DNA of 64,000 bases, from NCBI GenBank assembly GCA_033977485.1, contig CM066988.1, positions 29,616,501 to 29,680,500 on the forward strand. The letters run 5' to 3'. Position 1 is the stretch's first letter. Every line of letters begins with the position of its first letter. Of this stretch, positions 24,789 to 35,101 are shown piece by piece. The notes below the pieces were generated by a model. The model was not told the DNA's origin. It saw nothing but the letters and a program-made list of their open reading frames with translations, and searched no databases. The translations under genes and the position numbers were made by a program. The stretch is from Hydrangea macrophylla. Lineage: Eukaryota > Streptophyta > Magnoliopsida > Cornales > Hydrangeaceae.

Positions 24789-26988
24789 CCCCCATTGCTC
24801 TTCATTTGGGGAGGGCAAAGTGCAAAACTTGAGAAAGTTTTAGAGAGAAAGAGAGATAGAGATAGGTTTAGAAAAGAGAAAGGGAGCTTCTCCCACTGAT
24901 TTTCTATAGAAAGTGAGTTCTAAACTCAAGTTCTTCCATCATCCTTCTATATACTTCATCATCAATACACCCAACCACCATTTTATAAGCATTCATGAGT
25001 TAGGGAGCTACTTCTATGTCCAAATGTCAATATCTATGAGTGAAAGCTACAAGTCCAAAATCACATTGATTATCATCTATTGATTGTTATTTACTTGCTT
25101 GTTCATATTATGTTCATCTCTTCTTAATCTCATTTCTTTTTTTCTTTTTTTTTTCTTTATTTACATACTTGCTCTTCATCATCTAAATGGTGACTTGAAG
25201 TTGGAGGTGAGTGAATCCTTATGGATAGTAGCTCTTGACCTCAAAAATATGTTTAATAGATGATGATTATAACTTCAATATCTATAAGGTATCCTTGAAG
25301 TTATGTTCAAAATAAAAATGAATCTCTCCAATAATATTGGGGGTTCTTGATGATAAGTTTGATATTGATATTCCAAGAGGTCATAATTTCTATTTGATGT
25401 TGAAAATATACTTTCAAAACCTTTACTTCAAAACCCCTCTCAAACCCTCTCATTTTGATCTCAAGAAAGAAAACTCAAGTTTTTCCCAAAATCTTTAAAA
25501 CAGTGAGTCAAAACAGTGAATGATCGGAGCTCAAAGATTTCTATAGAACTCAATACTCAATGTATGGATTCAAGACCACTTGGAAAGTCTTCCTAACTCA
25601 TTAGGGAACACCCGTGATTTTTGGTTTGACTTGGAGATACATGGAAGGATCCCATTTTGGTCCAAACATTCTCTACAGATATTCTGCCTTTGCTGTCACA
25701 GCAGCTTGGTTGACTTTCAACTTTCCTTACAGAATTATTTTCCACAAGGGGTGGTCCCAATTCATTATTTCCTTGAACCTCAGTGTCTTAGGGAACTTTC
25801 TGTATAAAATGGGCCCCTAGATCTTTTGTTTTCATTTTCTAAGAACTTTTAACATTTCAGTCGACAGTACGAACTCTGTTTCTGAGTAAAATCTATTGTT
25901 CATATGATTTCTCTTAATCTGTAATAGTTATCAAAGATTGGCTTTTTGAGTTGTGTTCTAGACACAATAAGGTAGCTTTCCATAAAAACTCATGCATTGA
26001 AAACATTCCTAACCCCTCTTTTCAATTTCCAATATATTATGTCACTGTTCTGTATACTATTCACAGCAAGCACACTTTTACTTCCATCCTTTGATTTGAT
26101 ACTTACATGCACTCCAAATTAGCTCATGTCTTAGGAAGTAGTTCATACTACATTTGTACATATCCCATTATGAATTCCTTCATTCATTCATACACATTCT
26201 AGACTTCTATGTCATTCTAGGAATCCATGAACACAAAACACACTACAACCTTGGCACATTCTAGATACATACATTGCATCCATGCAAAGATTTGGGGCTT
26301 TTGTGACTCCTAATCTAAGAAGATTATGAGGAATAAACTTGATCATACATTCATGTTTCCCCTCGATCTAATCGTCCTTTCTCATCCATCTCGGGGATCG
26401 AGAGGTCTTCTTTTCTCAAAGATTAGCATGCATCATTCTAGCTTGCTAAGCATACTTTGATACTTTTTGATTTATTTGTTTCAAGAACAATTCATGTCCC
26501 CTTTAGATTAGGGAAACTTAATTACTTGATATGTGATTAGACGATTTTTCCTAGGTTTATTTGCGTGATCTTTCACTTTTGTATCGTGTGATATTTGGCT
26601 TAGATCTTATGAATGATATCTTATCTTTTGATCTTCCATTTCAAGATTCTTATGTGATGTAATATACCTATCATAATATTAATTGTCGAACCAAACATAG
26701 TAAAAGATGATTATTTAGATGCTAATTGAGGCCCGTTGAGAAACGGGGCAAGTTGAGGGTGTTTTAGTCATGACAAAGACTCCTTCCTCTCTCGTACCAA
26801 AATCCTGAACCAAGTTCTTTGGTTATGAAATGTCGGTGCTCTTTATCCGTTTGGGTGAGTCAAATTAGGTTTCTTAGTTCCTTAAAAACCAAGTGGCGAC
26901 TCTGTATCTATTTTCAATAGACCTTTTCTTTTCCTTTTCAAAACAATTTCAAACAAACAAGAGGTGGAATTCTGCGTGTCCACAATCT

Positions 26989-27006
26989 GGCGACTCTGCT
27001 GGGGAT
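26989..27006 (+). promoter_or_regulatory. Primer binding site of C
   Basis: TGGCGACTCTGCTGGGGA, three bases after the LTR end. It is identical to the E PBS at 54039-54056. Ogre-type elements are usually said to use tRNA-Arg with such a site. Confidence 0.85.
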
Positions 27007-28435
27007 TTTTTATTTTCAAAACAAAATAATACAGAGGTCTGACTCATAAGAAGCATCCTTAAAATCATCTTTTTACTGTATCTGGTTCACCGCATTGCAC
27101 TCCTGCATTTCCCCATCCTACTGTGTCTGAAACGCAGCGCTGACATTGTTCAGGTCTTGCTATGCCAGGGCACAAGTCATCGTTGATACTGTACCTTCCA
27201 AGGTATATCAAAAAGAGTAAAAACCTCCGTACTGTCTCTCCGACAGTATATTGGAACTCTCGTCAACGGTCCCTCTTTGACTAAAATCCAGCCTTTGCAT
27301 ATAGATTCATGTAGAACCTTTTATAGGACTGTTCATTTATCTTTTCAGATAAGACAATGTGATATAATTGCTATATGCCCTGGTGGGATTACCTGTGCGG
27401 TGTAGACGCTTATGTGGCATAGAACAGAACCTCTTTCTTATGATTCCCAAGGCAATCACTCACATGTGATTACATTGAGTTGACCTGCCTAGGCACCATG
27501 ACAAGGATGACTGCTCCATGCTCACAAAGATATAAACCACAAACCATGTTTGTTGGTCCTGAGACATAAGAGTATGAAAACTTGCTAGGCAGTATGATCA
27601 CCATCATCACCTGTTCTCGTCATATATCCCTATTTCTTCCAGAAACTCTGCCCAACTCATCAGGATATCCCTGTTTCTCCTAGAAACTCTGTCCGAATCA
27701 CCCAGATTTCCTAGAAATCCCTATTTCTCCCAAGATTACCCAGAAATCTCAGTTTCTTCCAGAAACTCCGATATACTTGTGTCCCCCAGATACTCTGTCA
27801 TAATTACTTGCTTCCCCCAGAATACCCAGAAACCTCAGTTTTTCTTAGAAACTCCGATATACTTGTTTCCCCCAGAAACTCTGTCCGACTTACCCAAATA
27901 TACCTGTTTTCCCAGAGGCTCTGTCCAAAATTCCCGAAGTATCCTAGAAATCCCTGTTATCCCTTGGTGATCGTATTGGAAAGTAAGGTTAGCACACTCT
28001 GTATGGCTAGGACCTTATTTGTTTAACTGATATCTGTTAAAAGTAGGGGCATCATATCGATTAGGGCTTGCATCCACATACTTGTCTCATATGCATACAC
28101 AATTCATGTCAGTTTGCATGCACGCATATCCCGTCAGTCTCACACATGTCAGTCTCTACACATCAAATGCATACGTATCATCATCCTCACCCATCTCAAT
28201 CATTGTACAAAAGTCATATACTTACTACAACCATCCTCGGTTCGCATCATTAAATCCTTCAAAATTCTTATCATCTCCTCCCGCTAGGAGTCCATAAGAA
28301 GTATTTTTGCGCCTCTGCTAATTTGGGCTTTTACTTCTATTTGCAGAATACGTAGCCCCGGGTAAGGACACTATTGTACCACCCCGAATTCATTGTCGTG
28401 ATCGCGAGCTTGCCCAGGCTATCATAAACCCACTA
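27007..28435 (+). other. Untranslated leader of C
   Basis: No gene is seen. It shares a block with the E leader (GACTAAAATCCAGCCTTTGCATATAG, compare 54369-54394). From 27625 to 27970 lies a degenerate tandem array built on CCAGAAACTCTGTCCGA and TACCCAGAAATC. From 28080 to 28250 there is a CA-rich stretch of CATACACATC words. Confidence 0.7.
27625..27970 (+). repeat. Degenerate tandem array in leader of C
   Basis: Repeats of TTTCTCCCAGAAACTCTGTC and TACCCAGAAATCTCAG, about 40-50 bp per unit with irregular spacing. Confidence 0.7.
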
Positions 28436-29038
28436 ATGGCCTACCGAGCTCTCGAAGGAAAAATGAACAAACTACAAACCACTGTTGAACATCTAAGTTT
28501 AAGGATAAGCCGATTTGAGAAGATGGTGCAGAGCATCAATAAAAGGAATTATGGGTTGTCCGACGCCGTCTATCCAAGCCCATTTCCACATCCGAATCCT
28601 TACTCATGTCCAAGTCCACACGCTTATCTGGGTAATCCTATTTCATATCCAAACACAAGAGCCACTCTGAGGACCCACTTGAACCCAAAGATTAACAAAG
28701 CGCACAACCCAAGAACCTTTACCAACCTGGGTATGCCGTTGTCCGTTATCCTTGATAACCTCATCACAAAGGGGCACCTCTAACTTCTTCAGCCTCGTGC
28801 TGGTATCCCTTCGCCTAACTGGAACCTGTCCAAATGTTGTGCCTACCACCAAGGCACAGGTCACGACACCGACAGCTGCATGCGCCTTCGCCATGATATC
28901 CAAGACCTCATCGATCAAAAAATCATCGAGCCTTCACCCATCCAACCCTATGTCAACCAAAATGTCAGCTTCATCGAACCTAAAGCCCCTGGCTCATCTA
29001 TTCAAATAATCCCTTTTGCTAATACCCATGAATGTTGA
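28436..29038 (+). pseudogene. gag: Tat/Ogre-type gag C-terminal part, one stop
   Basis: A frame from ATG 28436 runs 116 codons to a TAA at 28781-28783 and then continues in the same frame to a TGA at 29036-29038. The first part has a coiled-coil-like start (MNKLQTTVEHLSLRISRFEK) and a Pro/Tyr-rich linker. The second part carries CCAYHQGTGHDTDSCMRLRH then DIQDLIDQKIIEP, the conserved zinc-knuckle and following helix of Tat/Ogre gag. The usual capsid core is missing, so the gene is short as well as interrupted. The start is chosen as the first in-frame ATG; an earlier non-ATG extension of the frame is possible. It is the only coding region of C. Confidence 0.8.
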
Positions 29039-29754
29039 ACCTGTGCCGGTGAAGCGATGGTGTTTGGGACTTTTGCTAGCGAAACAAATGAGGATGCTCT
29101 TTCAAAAAAAAAAAAAGAATAAGCGAGTCACCATGACACTCCATTGAGACCAAGCCGAGTATAGTCGAGTTTGTCCTATATTTTGAATCTATTTCAAGTT
29201 TAGTCTTATTGTCGAGTCTGTCAGTCTTCAAGTTGTTATGAGTATGTGTCGCGTAATGTAATCCTTCTTCCTTTGATGGAATGAAATCTCATTTTTGTCT
29301 AATTTGATGTGTCTAGTCATCAATGCACGAATCATCAAACTGAAATGTCACTTTTCAAATTACCATAGATATTGCTCTGCTATTATTTTTTCTGCAACAA
29401 AACAAAAAAGAATCCTAAAAGGTCAAAGTCAATTTCACACTGACACCGATGAAGAGCTGAGAATTAAATAGTCTTACTTTAAGAATTTAAAGATGTTCTT
29501 GCCTAATCTTGAAAAGACATGTTTGAAACTACTTAGGGCTTGCCCAACACCCTTTTCCCACCATTTCAATGCCTTGAGCCCAATCCAATGGGGAGCCATA
29601 CAATCTGTCTGTTGAAAGCAGTGCAGACTTAGTCCTTGATGGTAGCCAAATACTTTCAATGAGTTTTTTCTCCCTTTTCAAAACAAAAAAAAAAAAACAA
29701 AACAAAACAATAAAAAGAGAAAAAAAAAAGAGAGAGAAAAGAAAGAAAAGAAAA

Positions 29755-29802
29755 GCTCGCTAGGTTAAAAACCCGAAAGGGCACCTAGGTAAAAGATAGA
29801 GC
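29755..29802 (+). ncRNA. 48-nt stem-loop module, C copy 1
   Basis: Outer GCTC/GAGC, middle CTAGG/CCTAG and inner CCC-GAAA-GGG pairs can form one structure. The same module with the same length occurs at 59917-59964 and 60004-60051 in E, and in a 46-nt form at 30764-30809. It is a proposed cis-acting RNA structure inside the element transcript, not a known ncRNA gene. Confidence 0.5.
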
Positions 29803-30223
29803 TGAAAAAGGTGTTGATTTCCAATATCTGACCTTAGCCAGTCAAAATGATGGAAAAAATGAAAGGAAGAAAATTTTGGTGATATAGAGAATTGTACACT
29901 TCAAGGTACATCATGAGAACATGCCTAGATCACATTTCAAAAGGCTCAAAATGACCACAAATAAATTTCGAGAACCGATGTGCACATTATGAAATTCTGA
30001 AATTGTGATCAAAAGATCTCACAAGAATCAACTACATGAAAAGTAAAATTGACTGGCTAGGCAAAAGTGAAAAGGATCAATCCTCAGAAAGAAAAGAAAA
30101 GAAAAGAAAAGAAAGGGAGATTGCAACTGAATCCCTTTATTCAAGGCTACCACAAGTGAGCTAAGTTTAACTTTTTTGACGATTGGTTTGAAAAACCCTT
30201 AACCAATTTCTTTCAAGACTTTG

Positions 30224-30700
30224 GCCTGAACTATGCTCGACATGATTTTCACTCAAGGGATACGTAGGCAACCGCATCGGTTCGATCGACATCATCATAA
30301 TCAAACCAATTTCTTTCAAGACCTTGCCCTGAACTACGCTCGACCTGATTCCCGCTCAGGGGATACGTAGGCAACCACATCAGTTCGGTCGACATCATCA
30401 TAATCAAACCAATTTCTTTCAAGGTCTTGCCTTGAACTACGCTCGACCTGATTCCCGCTCGGGGATACGTAGGCAACCGCATCGGTTCGGTCATCCCACC
30501 TACCTAAAAATAACCCAACCCAACTTTCTTCAAGCCTTGCCTTGAACTACGCTCAACCTGATTCCCGCTCGGGGATACGTAAGCAACCGCATCAGTTCGG
30601 TCATCTCACCTACCTAAAAATCACCCCTCCTTCTTTCAAGGTCCTGGCCCAAACAACGTTGGACCTGATCCCCGCTCGGGGGTACGTAGGCAGACTTTCA
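30224..30700 (+). repeat. Five tandem TACGTAGGCA units in C
   Basis: Each unit contains a GAACTACGCTCGACCTGATT core followed by CCCGCTCGGGGATACGTAGG. TACGTAGGCA (or a close variant) starts at 30261, 30364, 30466, 30576 and 30683, giving units of 102-110 bp. Further single copies are at 34931 (C), 60504 and 60617 (E), and on the minus strand at 5971 and 5854 (F). Confidence 0.85.
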
Positions 30701-31954
30701 AAAAGAACGCCTAGACAAAAGTTAGAGCTAAATCCAAAGTGAGCAATAACAAAAGAGACAAAAGAGCTTGCTAGGTAACCTCACTGGTGCCTAGGCAAAA
30801 GTTTTGAGCATCTGCGAGATTAAAGTCGCGGTCCTTGCCTCAAGCCAAAAATCACCTTCCACACTAGGGGCAAACTTCGGCTACCCACCTCGTTTGCCTA
30901 AATTTTACTATCAACCCTTCATACAAGGGGCAAACTTCGGTCACCTACCTCATTTGCCCAAAGCCTCCAATAAACCATTGTCCAAACTAGGGGCAAGTTT
31001 GTCTATGAATTCTACTTCCTATACCTCAAACTAGGGGCAAACTCCGTTTGCCTAACACGATCCCTTCACACCAAGGGCAAGTTTTTAAGTCACCATATTG
31101 TTTTGAAAATTTTGAAATAGAGCATCTTTTATTCTAAAAGCTAAGGCACTAATTCAAAGAACTTCCTAAGAGAAGTAGAGAATTGATTCGATCAATAGGG
31201 AGGAGTTTTCAAAAACCAAATTTATCAGCAAATTACTATCATATTAAGATGAGGAGTGAACATAAAAGATGAGTAGTACACCATTTATGACAGAGACACA
31301 TTTAATTATGCTAATTTGGACATTTCGTGTTGTTACTTTTGTCGAATCAATCCTTCTTTGGTTAAGTCAGTAATAATCTAATCGAAACTGTATCAGAATT
31401 CAAGGTACATACAAACCAATTCAATTTTCCTTGTTATCATTGTTGCTGTTAAGTCCATTTGTCCTAATGGTGTCAAATGTGTGGGTTTAAAGTGATTACC
31501 AATTATAAAACCTGTGGATACAAGCAAAAATTTCAAACACCATTACTACACTTGTCAAGTCTATAACATGATATGAGTCCCAAGACCCTCGAGCATTGGT
31601 GATACCCCCAATCACAGTCACTTATCTTCATAAATCAGTTCATAAGATACACTGGCTATCTTCTATCGGCTCCTCAGCAACCAAGCCAAAATTGTGTCAC
31701 GATTGTTCTTCATCCCCAGCTGAATTACTCTATTCACAATGCAACCATTCTTTTTCCATCCAAATCATCTCATTCCCAATACAGCTAGTTCATCTCTAGA
31801 AGAGTGTCCTGAACAAATATGGTGTATCTCAGTTAAGACTACATCCTTTCCTTAGAAGAAAGAGCTGTTCATCCCCAGCAGATTCAATTTAATCCCCAAT
31901 TGGCATATCAATTCGTCAGTTCTTTTGATCACAGTTAGTCCAACCGTTGGTCCA

Positions 31955-32560
31955 AGCCATGACAGTCACAGTAGTTCACTGTCGACTCGTCATCTCAATT
32001 CGTACATCATCAGTTCAATCCATGACAGTCACAGTAGTTCACTGCCGACTCGTCATCTTGATCCGTGCAACATCAATCCATGACAGTCACAGTAGCTCAC
32101 TATCGACTCGTCATCTCGATTCGTACATCATCAGTTCAATCCATGACAGTCATAGTAGTTCACTGTCGACTCGTTATCTCAATTTGTACATCATCAATCC
32201 ATGACAGTCACAGTAGTTCACTGTCGACTCGACATCTCGATTCGTACATCATCAGTTCAATCCCTGATAATCACAGTAGTTCACTATCGACTTATCATCC
32301 CGATTAGTACATCGTCAGTCCTTTTGATCACGGTTAGTCCAACCATTGATTCAACCCATCACAGTCACAGTAGTTCACTGTCGACTTGTCATCTCGATTC
32401 GTACATCGTCAGTCCTTCTGATCACGGTTAGTCCAACCGTTGATTCAATCTATGACAGTTACAGTAGTTCACTATCGACTCGTCATCTCGATTCAAAACA
32501 TAGTCAGTCCAATCCATGAAAGTCAGAGTAGGTCACTCTCTACTCAATTCGTGCATCGTC
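31955..32560 (+). repeat. Tandem array, about 63-bp unit
   Basis: Core CCATGACAGTCACAGTAGTT then CACTGTCGACTCGTCATCTC. Units are about 52-63 bp, with some larger composite units containing GATCACGGTTAGTCCAACC. Confidence 0.85.
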
Positions 32561-32609
32561 AGTTTATTAATCATCATTAGTTCACCATAACTCTTATTCA
32601 AAATATGTC

Positions 32610-32845
32610 GTGTTCATCGTCCCCTCTAGATTAAGGCAAATCTATTGTCATCAGCCTTCTAGATTAAGGCAAATGCTTCGGTGTCAGCCCTCTAATTTGA
32701 GGCAAATCCTTCATTGTCAGCCCTCTAGATTGAGGCAAACTTATTGTCATTGGCCCTCTAGATTGTGGCAAATCCTTCATTGTCAGTCCTCTAAATTGAG
32801 GCAAATCTTTTATAGTAGACCCTTTGGATTGAGGTAGGACTTTCG
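32610..32845 (+). repeat. Tandem array, about 33-bp unit
   Basis: Seven units of CCCTCTAGATTGAGGCAAAT plus CCTTCATTGTCAG. Confidence 0.85.
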
Positions 32846-33234
32846 CATCCCTCAGTCATCTCGGACTACCCTATTTACTCTTTGATATCTGGGACTTCCA
32901 AGTCTGTCAATCAGCTTAGGGATTCCATCATTAGTGCTTCCACGTCAGTCAATCATCTTGGAGGCCTGAATAGGCTTTTCGAACTGACCATTACAAGATT
33001 TGATCAACCATAAGAGATCAGAGTTGAATCCTGGTTCTCAGTCAAGAATTAAAATAGTTAAGAGAGATTCTCAGAGAATCCCATACCATCCCCAATAGAA
33101 CCTGAACCAAATTTCCGAATTGGTCATTATAAAAATCGGCAAACGATTAAAAAATACCGCCCGCAGTCAAAAGACGCCGACTCCTAGGGTAAGCTTTGTC
33201 TATTCACATTCCAAGGCTCCGTGTCTGTTGGTTA

Positions 33235-34470
33235 TCATGAGCTTTCTCACTTATCGTGAGCTTCCTCACTCCTTTGTCCGAAATCGTGAGCTTTCTTACT
33301 TATCATGAGCTTCCTTACTCCTTCATTCAAAATCGTGAGCTTTCTCACTTATCATGAACTTTCTCACTTATCGTGAGCTTTCTCATTCCTTTGTCTGAAA
33401 TGTGAGCTTTCTCACTTATCGTGAGCTTCCTCACTCCTTCATTCAAAATTATGAGCTTTCTCACTTATCGTGATCTTCCTCACTCCTTTGTCTAAAATCG
33501 TGAGCTTTCTCACTTATCGTGAGCTTTCTCACCCCTTCGTCCAAAATCATGAGCTTTCTCACTTATCGTGAGCTTCCTCACTCCTTTGTCTGAAATCGTG
33601 AGCTTTCTCACTTATCATGAGCTTTCTCACTCCTTCATTCAAAATTGTGAGCTTTCTCACTTATCGTGAGCTTTTTCACTTATCGTGAGCTTCCTTACTT
33701 TTTGTCCAAAATTGTGAGCTTTCTCACTTATCGTGAGCTTTCTCACCCCTTCGTCCAAAATCGTGAGCTTCCTCACTCCTTTGTCCGAAATCGTGAGCTT
33801 TCTCACTTATCGTGAGCTTTCTTACCCCTTCGTCCAAAATTGTGAGCTTTCTCACTTATCGTGAGCTTCCTCACTCCTTTATCCGAAATCGTGAGCTTTC
33901 TCACCCCTTTGTCCAAAATCGTGAGCTTTTTCACTTATTGTGAGCTTTCTCACTTATCATGAGCTTTCTCACTCCTTCATTCAAAATCGTGAGCTTCCTC
34001 ACTCCTTTGTCCGAAATCGTGAGCTTTCTCACTTAGTGTGAGCTTCTCACCCCTTTGTCCAAAATCATAAGCTTTCATACTTATCGTGAGCTTCTTCACT
34101 TATCATGAGCTTCCTCACTCCTTCGTCGAAAATTGTGAGCTTTCTCACTTATCGTGAGCTTCCTCACTCCTTCATCCAAAATCGTGAGCTTTCTCACTTA
34201 TCGTGAGCTTCCTCACTCCTTTGTCTAAACTCGTGAGCTTTCTCACTAATCATGAGCTTTTTCACTTATCGTGAGCTTCGTCACTCCTCTGTCCAAAATT
34301 ATGAGCCCCCTCACCTACCCATCGGTTATTGTGAGCTTCCTCAAATAAAGATCATGAGTTTCCTCAGCAAACAAAAATCGTGAGCTTCTCCCTTATCATG
34401 AGATTCCTCACTCCCTTGTCAAAAACTATGAGCCCCCTCACCTACCCATCAGCTATTGTGAGCTTTCTCG
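33235..34470 (+). repeat. Hairpin array GTGAG-CTTY-CTCAC
   Basis: Dozens of copies of GTGAGCTTTCTCAC or GTGAGCTTCCTCAC, alternating with the spacers TTATC and TCCTTTGTCCGAAATC. Each copy is a 5-bp stem with a 4-base loop. Confidence 0.9.
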
Positions 34471-35087
34471 CTTGTCGATTATCGTGAAGCCCTTCTCTGA
34501 TTGGCTATCTTGAACTTCCTCATCCATCGCTTGGTATCCATGACTTCTGTGTTCGTCGATTATCTTTAATTGTCATCCTCTAGGACCCTACGTTCAATTA
34601 CATTTGTTTGCGAAGCACACTTCTTGTAATTTAAGAAGTTTGCCCAAGACCCAGAGTCTTCAACACCTTGGTATCCTTATCAGGATCAACCACTGCATTA
34701 GATTCAACACTAGCACAACATAAGTCCACTCAGGGTGGCACACACCCCATAACACCAGCTCATGCTAGGATCAGAACACTAAACATGACAGGACTCAGGA
34801 CACAATTCATATCACATCCATGCATTGCATGTCACTCTTATAGCATAGCATCTGCCTGTTGTTATGTATGTGTATGTGTGATTTATTCCTTTGTGCCCCG
34901 AACTACGTCCTGGTCTGATTTCCCTTGGAATACGTAGGCAGCTCATGTAGAGTGCGACCAGTACTAGCCTCAGCATCATTGTATCTTTTGTAATGCTTTT
35001 TATCCTAAATCTATAGCCTCTAAAAGACCTGTCTCTTCAAAGCTTTGGCACTCGCTTGCGACATGCGTTGCCTCGCAATTTCATGCC

Positions 35088-35101
35088 AAAGAGGGGAAAA
35101 C
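35088..35101 (+). promoter_or_regulatory. Polypurine tract of C
   Basis: AAAGAGGGGAAAAC, directly before the 3' LTR start. It matches the F tract AAAAAGGGGCAAAC. Confidence 0.8.

Larger units (their letters stand above)
23717..26985 (+). mobile_element. 5' LTR of C
   Basis: 3269 bp, from TGTAGACACTCC to GCGTGTCCACA. Features: a CCGCGGCAGCAC palindrome array (24590-24637), CCAATGGG near 24735, the TATA box CATATATAAAA (24779-24788), a purine-rich GAGAGAAAGAGAGATAGAG leader, and a PBS-like core at 26894-26904. The sequence at 25748-25765 (AAGGGGTGGTCCC) is the uninterrupted equivalent of the D insertion site in the 3' LTR. Confidence 0.9.
29039..35087 (+). mobile_element. 3' non-coding region of C
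   Basis: No gene is seen. In order it holds: an A-rich junction (29104-29118); a segment homologous to E 59340-59660; a polypurine stretch (29681-29760); a 48-nt stem-loop module (29755-29802); five TACGTAGGCA units (30224-30700); a second module (30764-30809); PPT-like hairpins (30865-31080); a segment homologous to E 60840-61640; three tandem arrays (31955-32560, 32610-32845, 33235-34470); and a last TACGTAGGCA motif at 34931. Confidence 0.75.

Noticed and set aside
26989..27006. tRNA gene at the PBS or at the GATACGTAGGCA repeats
   Set aside because: Only the 18-base primer-complementary site is present, with no cloverleaf or A and B boxes; the repeats do not fold as a tRNA.
32065..32307. 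Repetitive frames over the 63-bp array in C
   Set aside because: The unit length is a multiple of three, so open frames and apparent peptide repeats arise automatically; no start context or conservation.
33235..34470. Possible CRISPR array
   Set aside because: Units and spacers are both repeated, there are no unique spacers and no cas genes, and the context is a plant retrotransposon.
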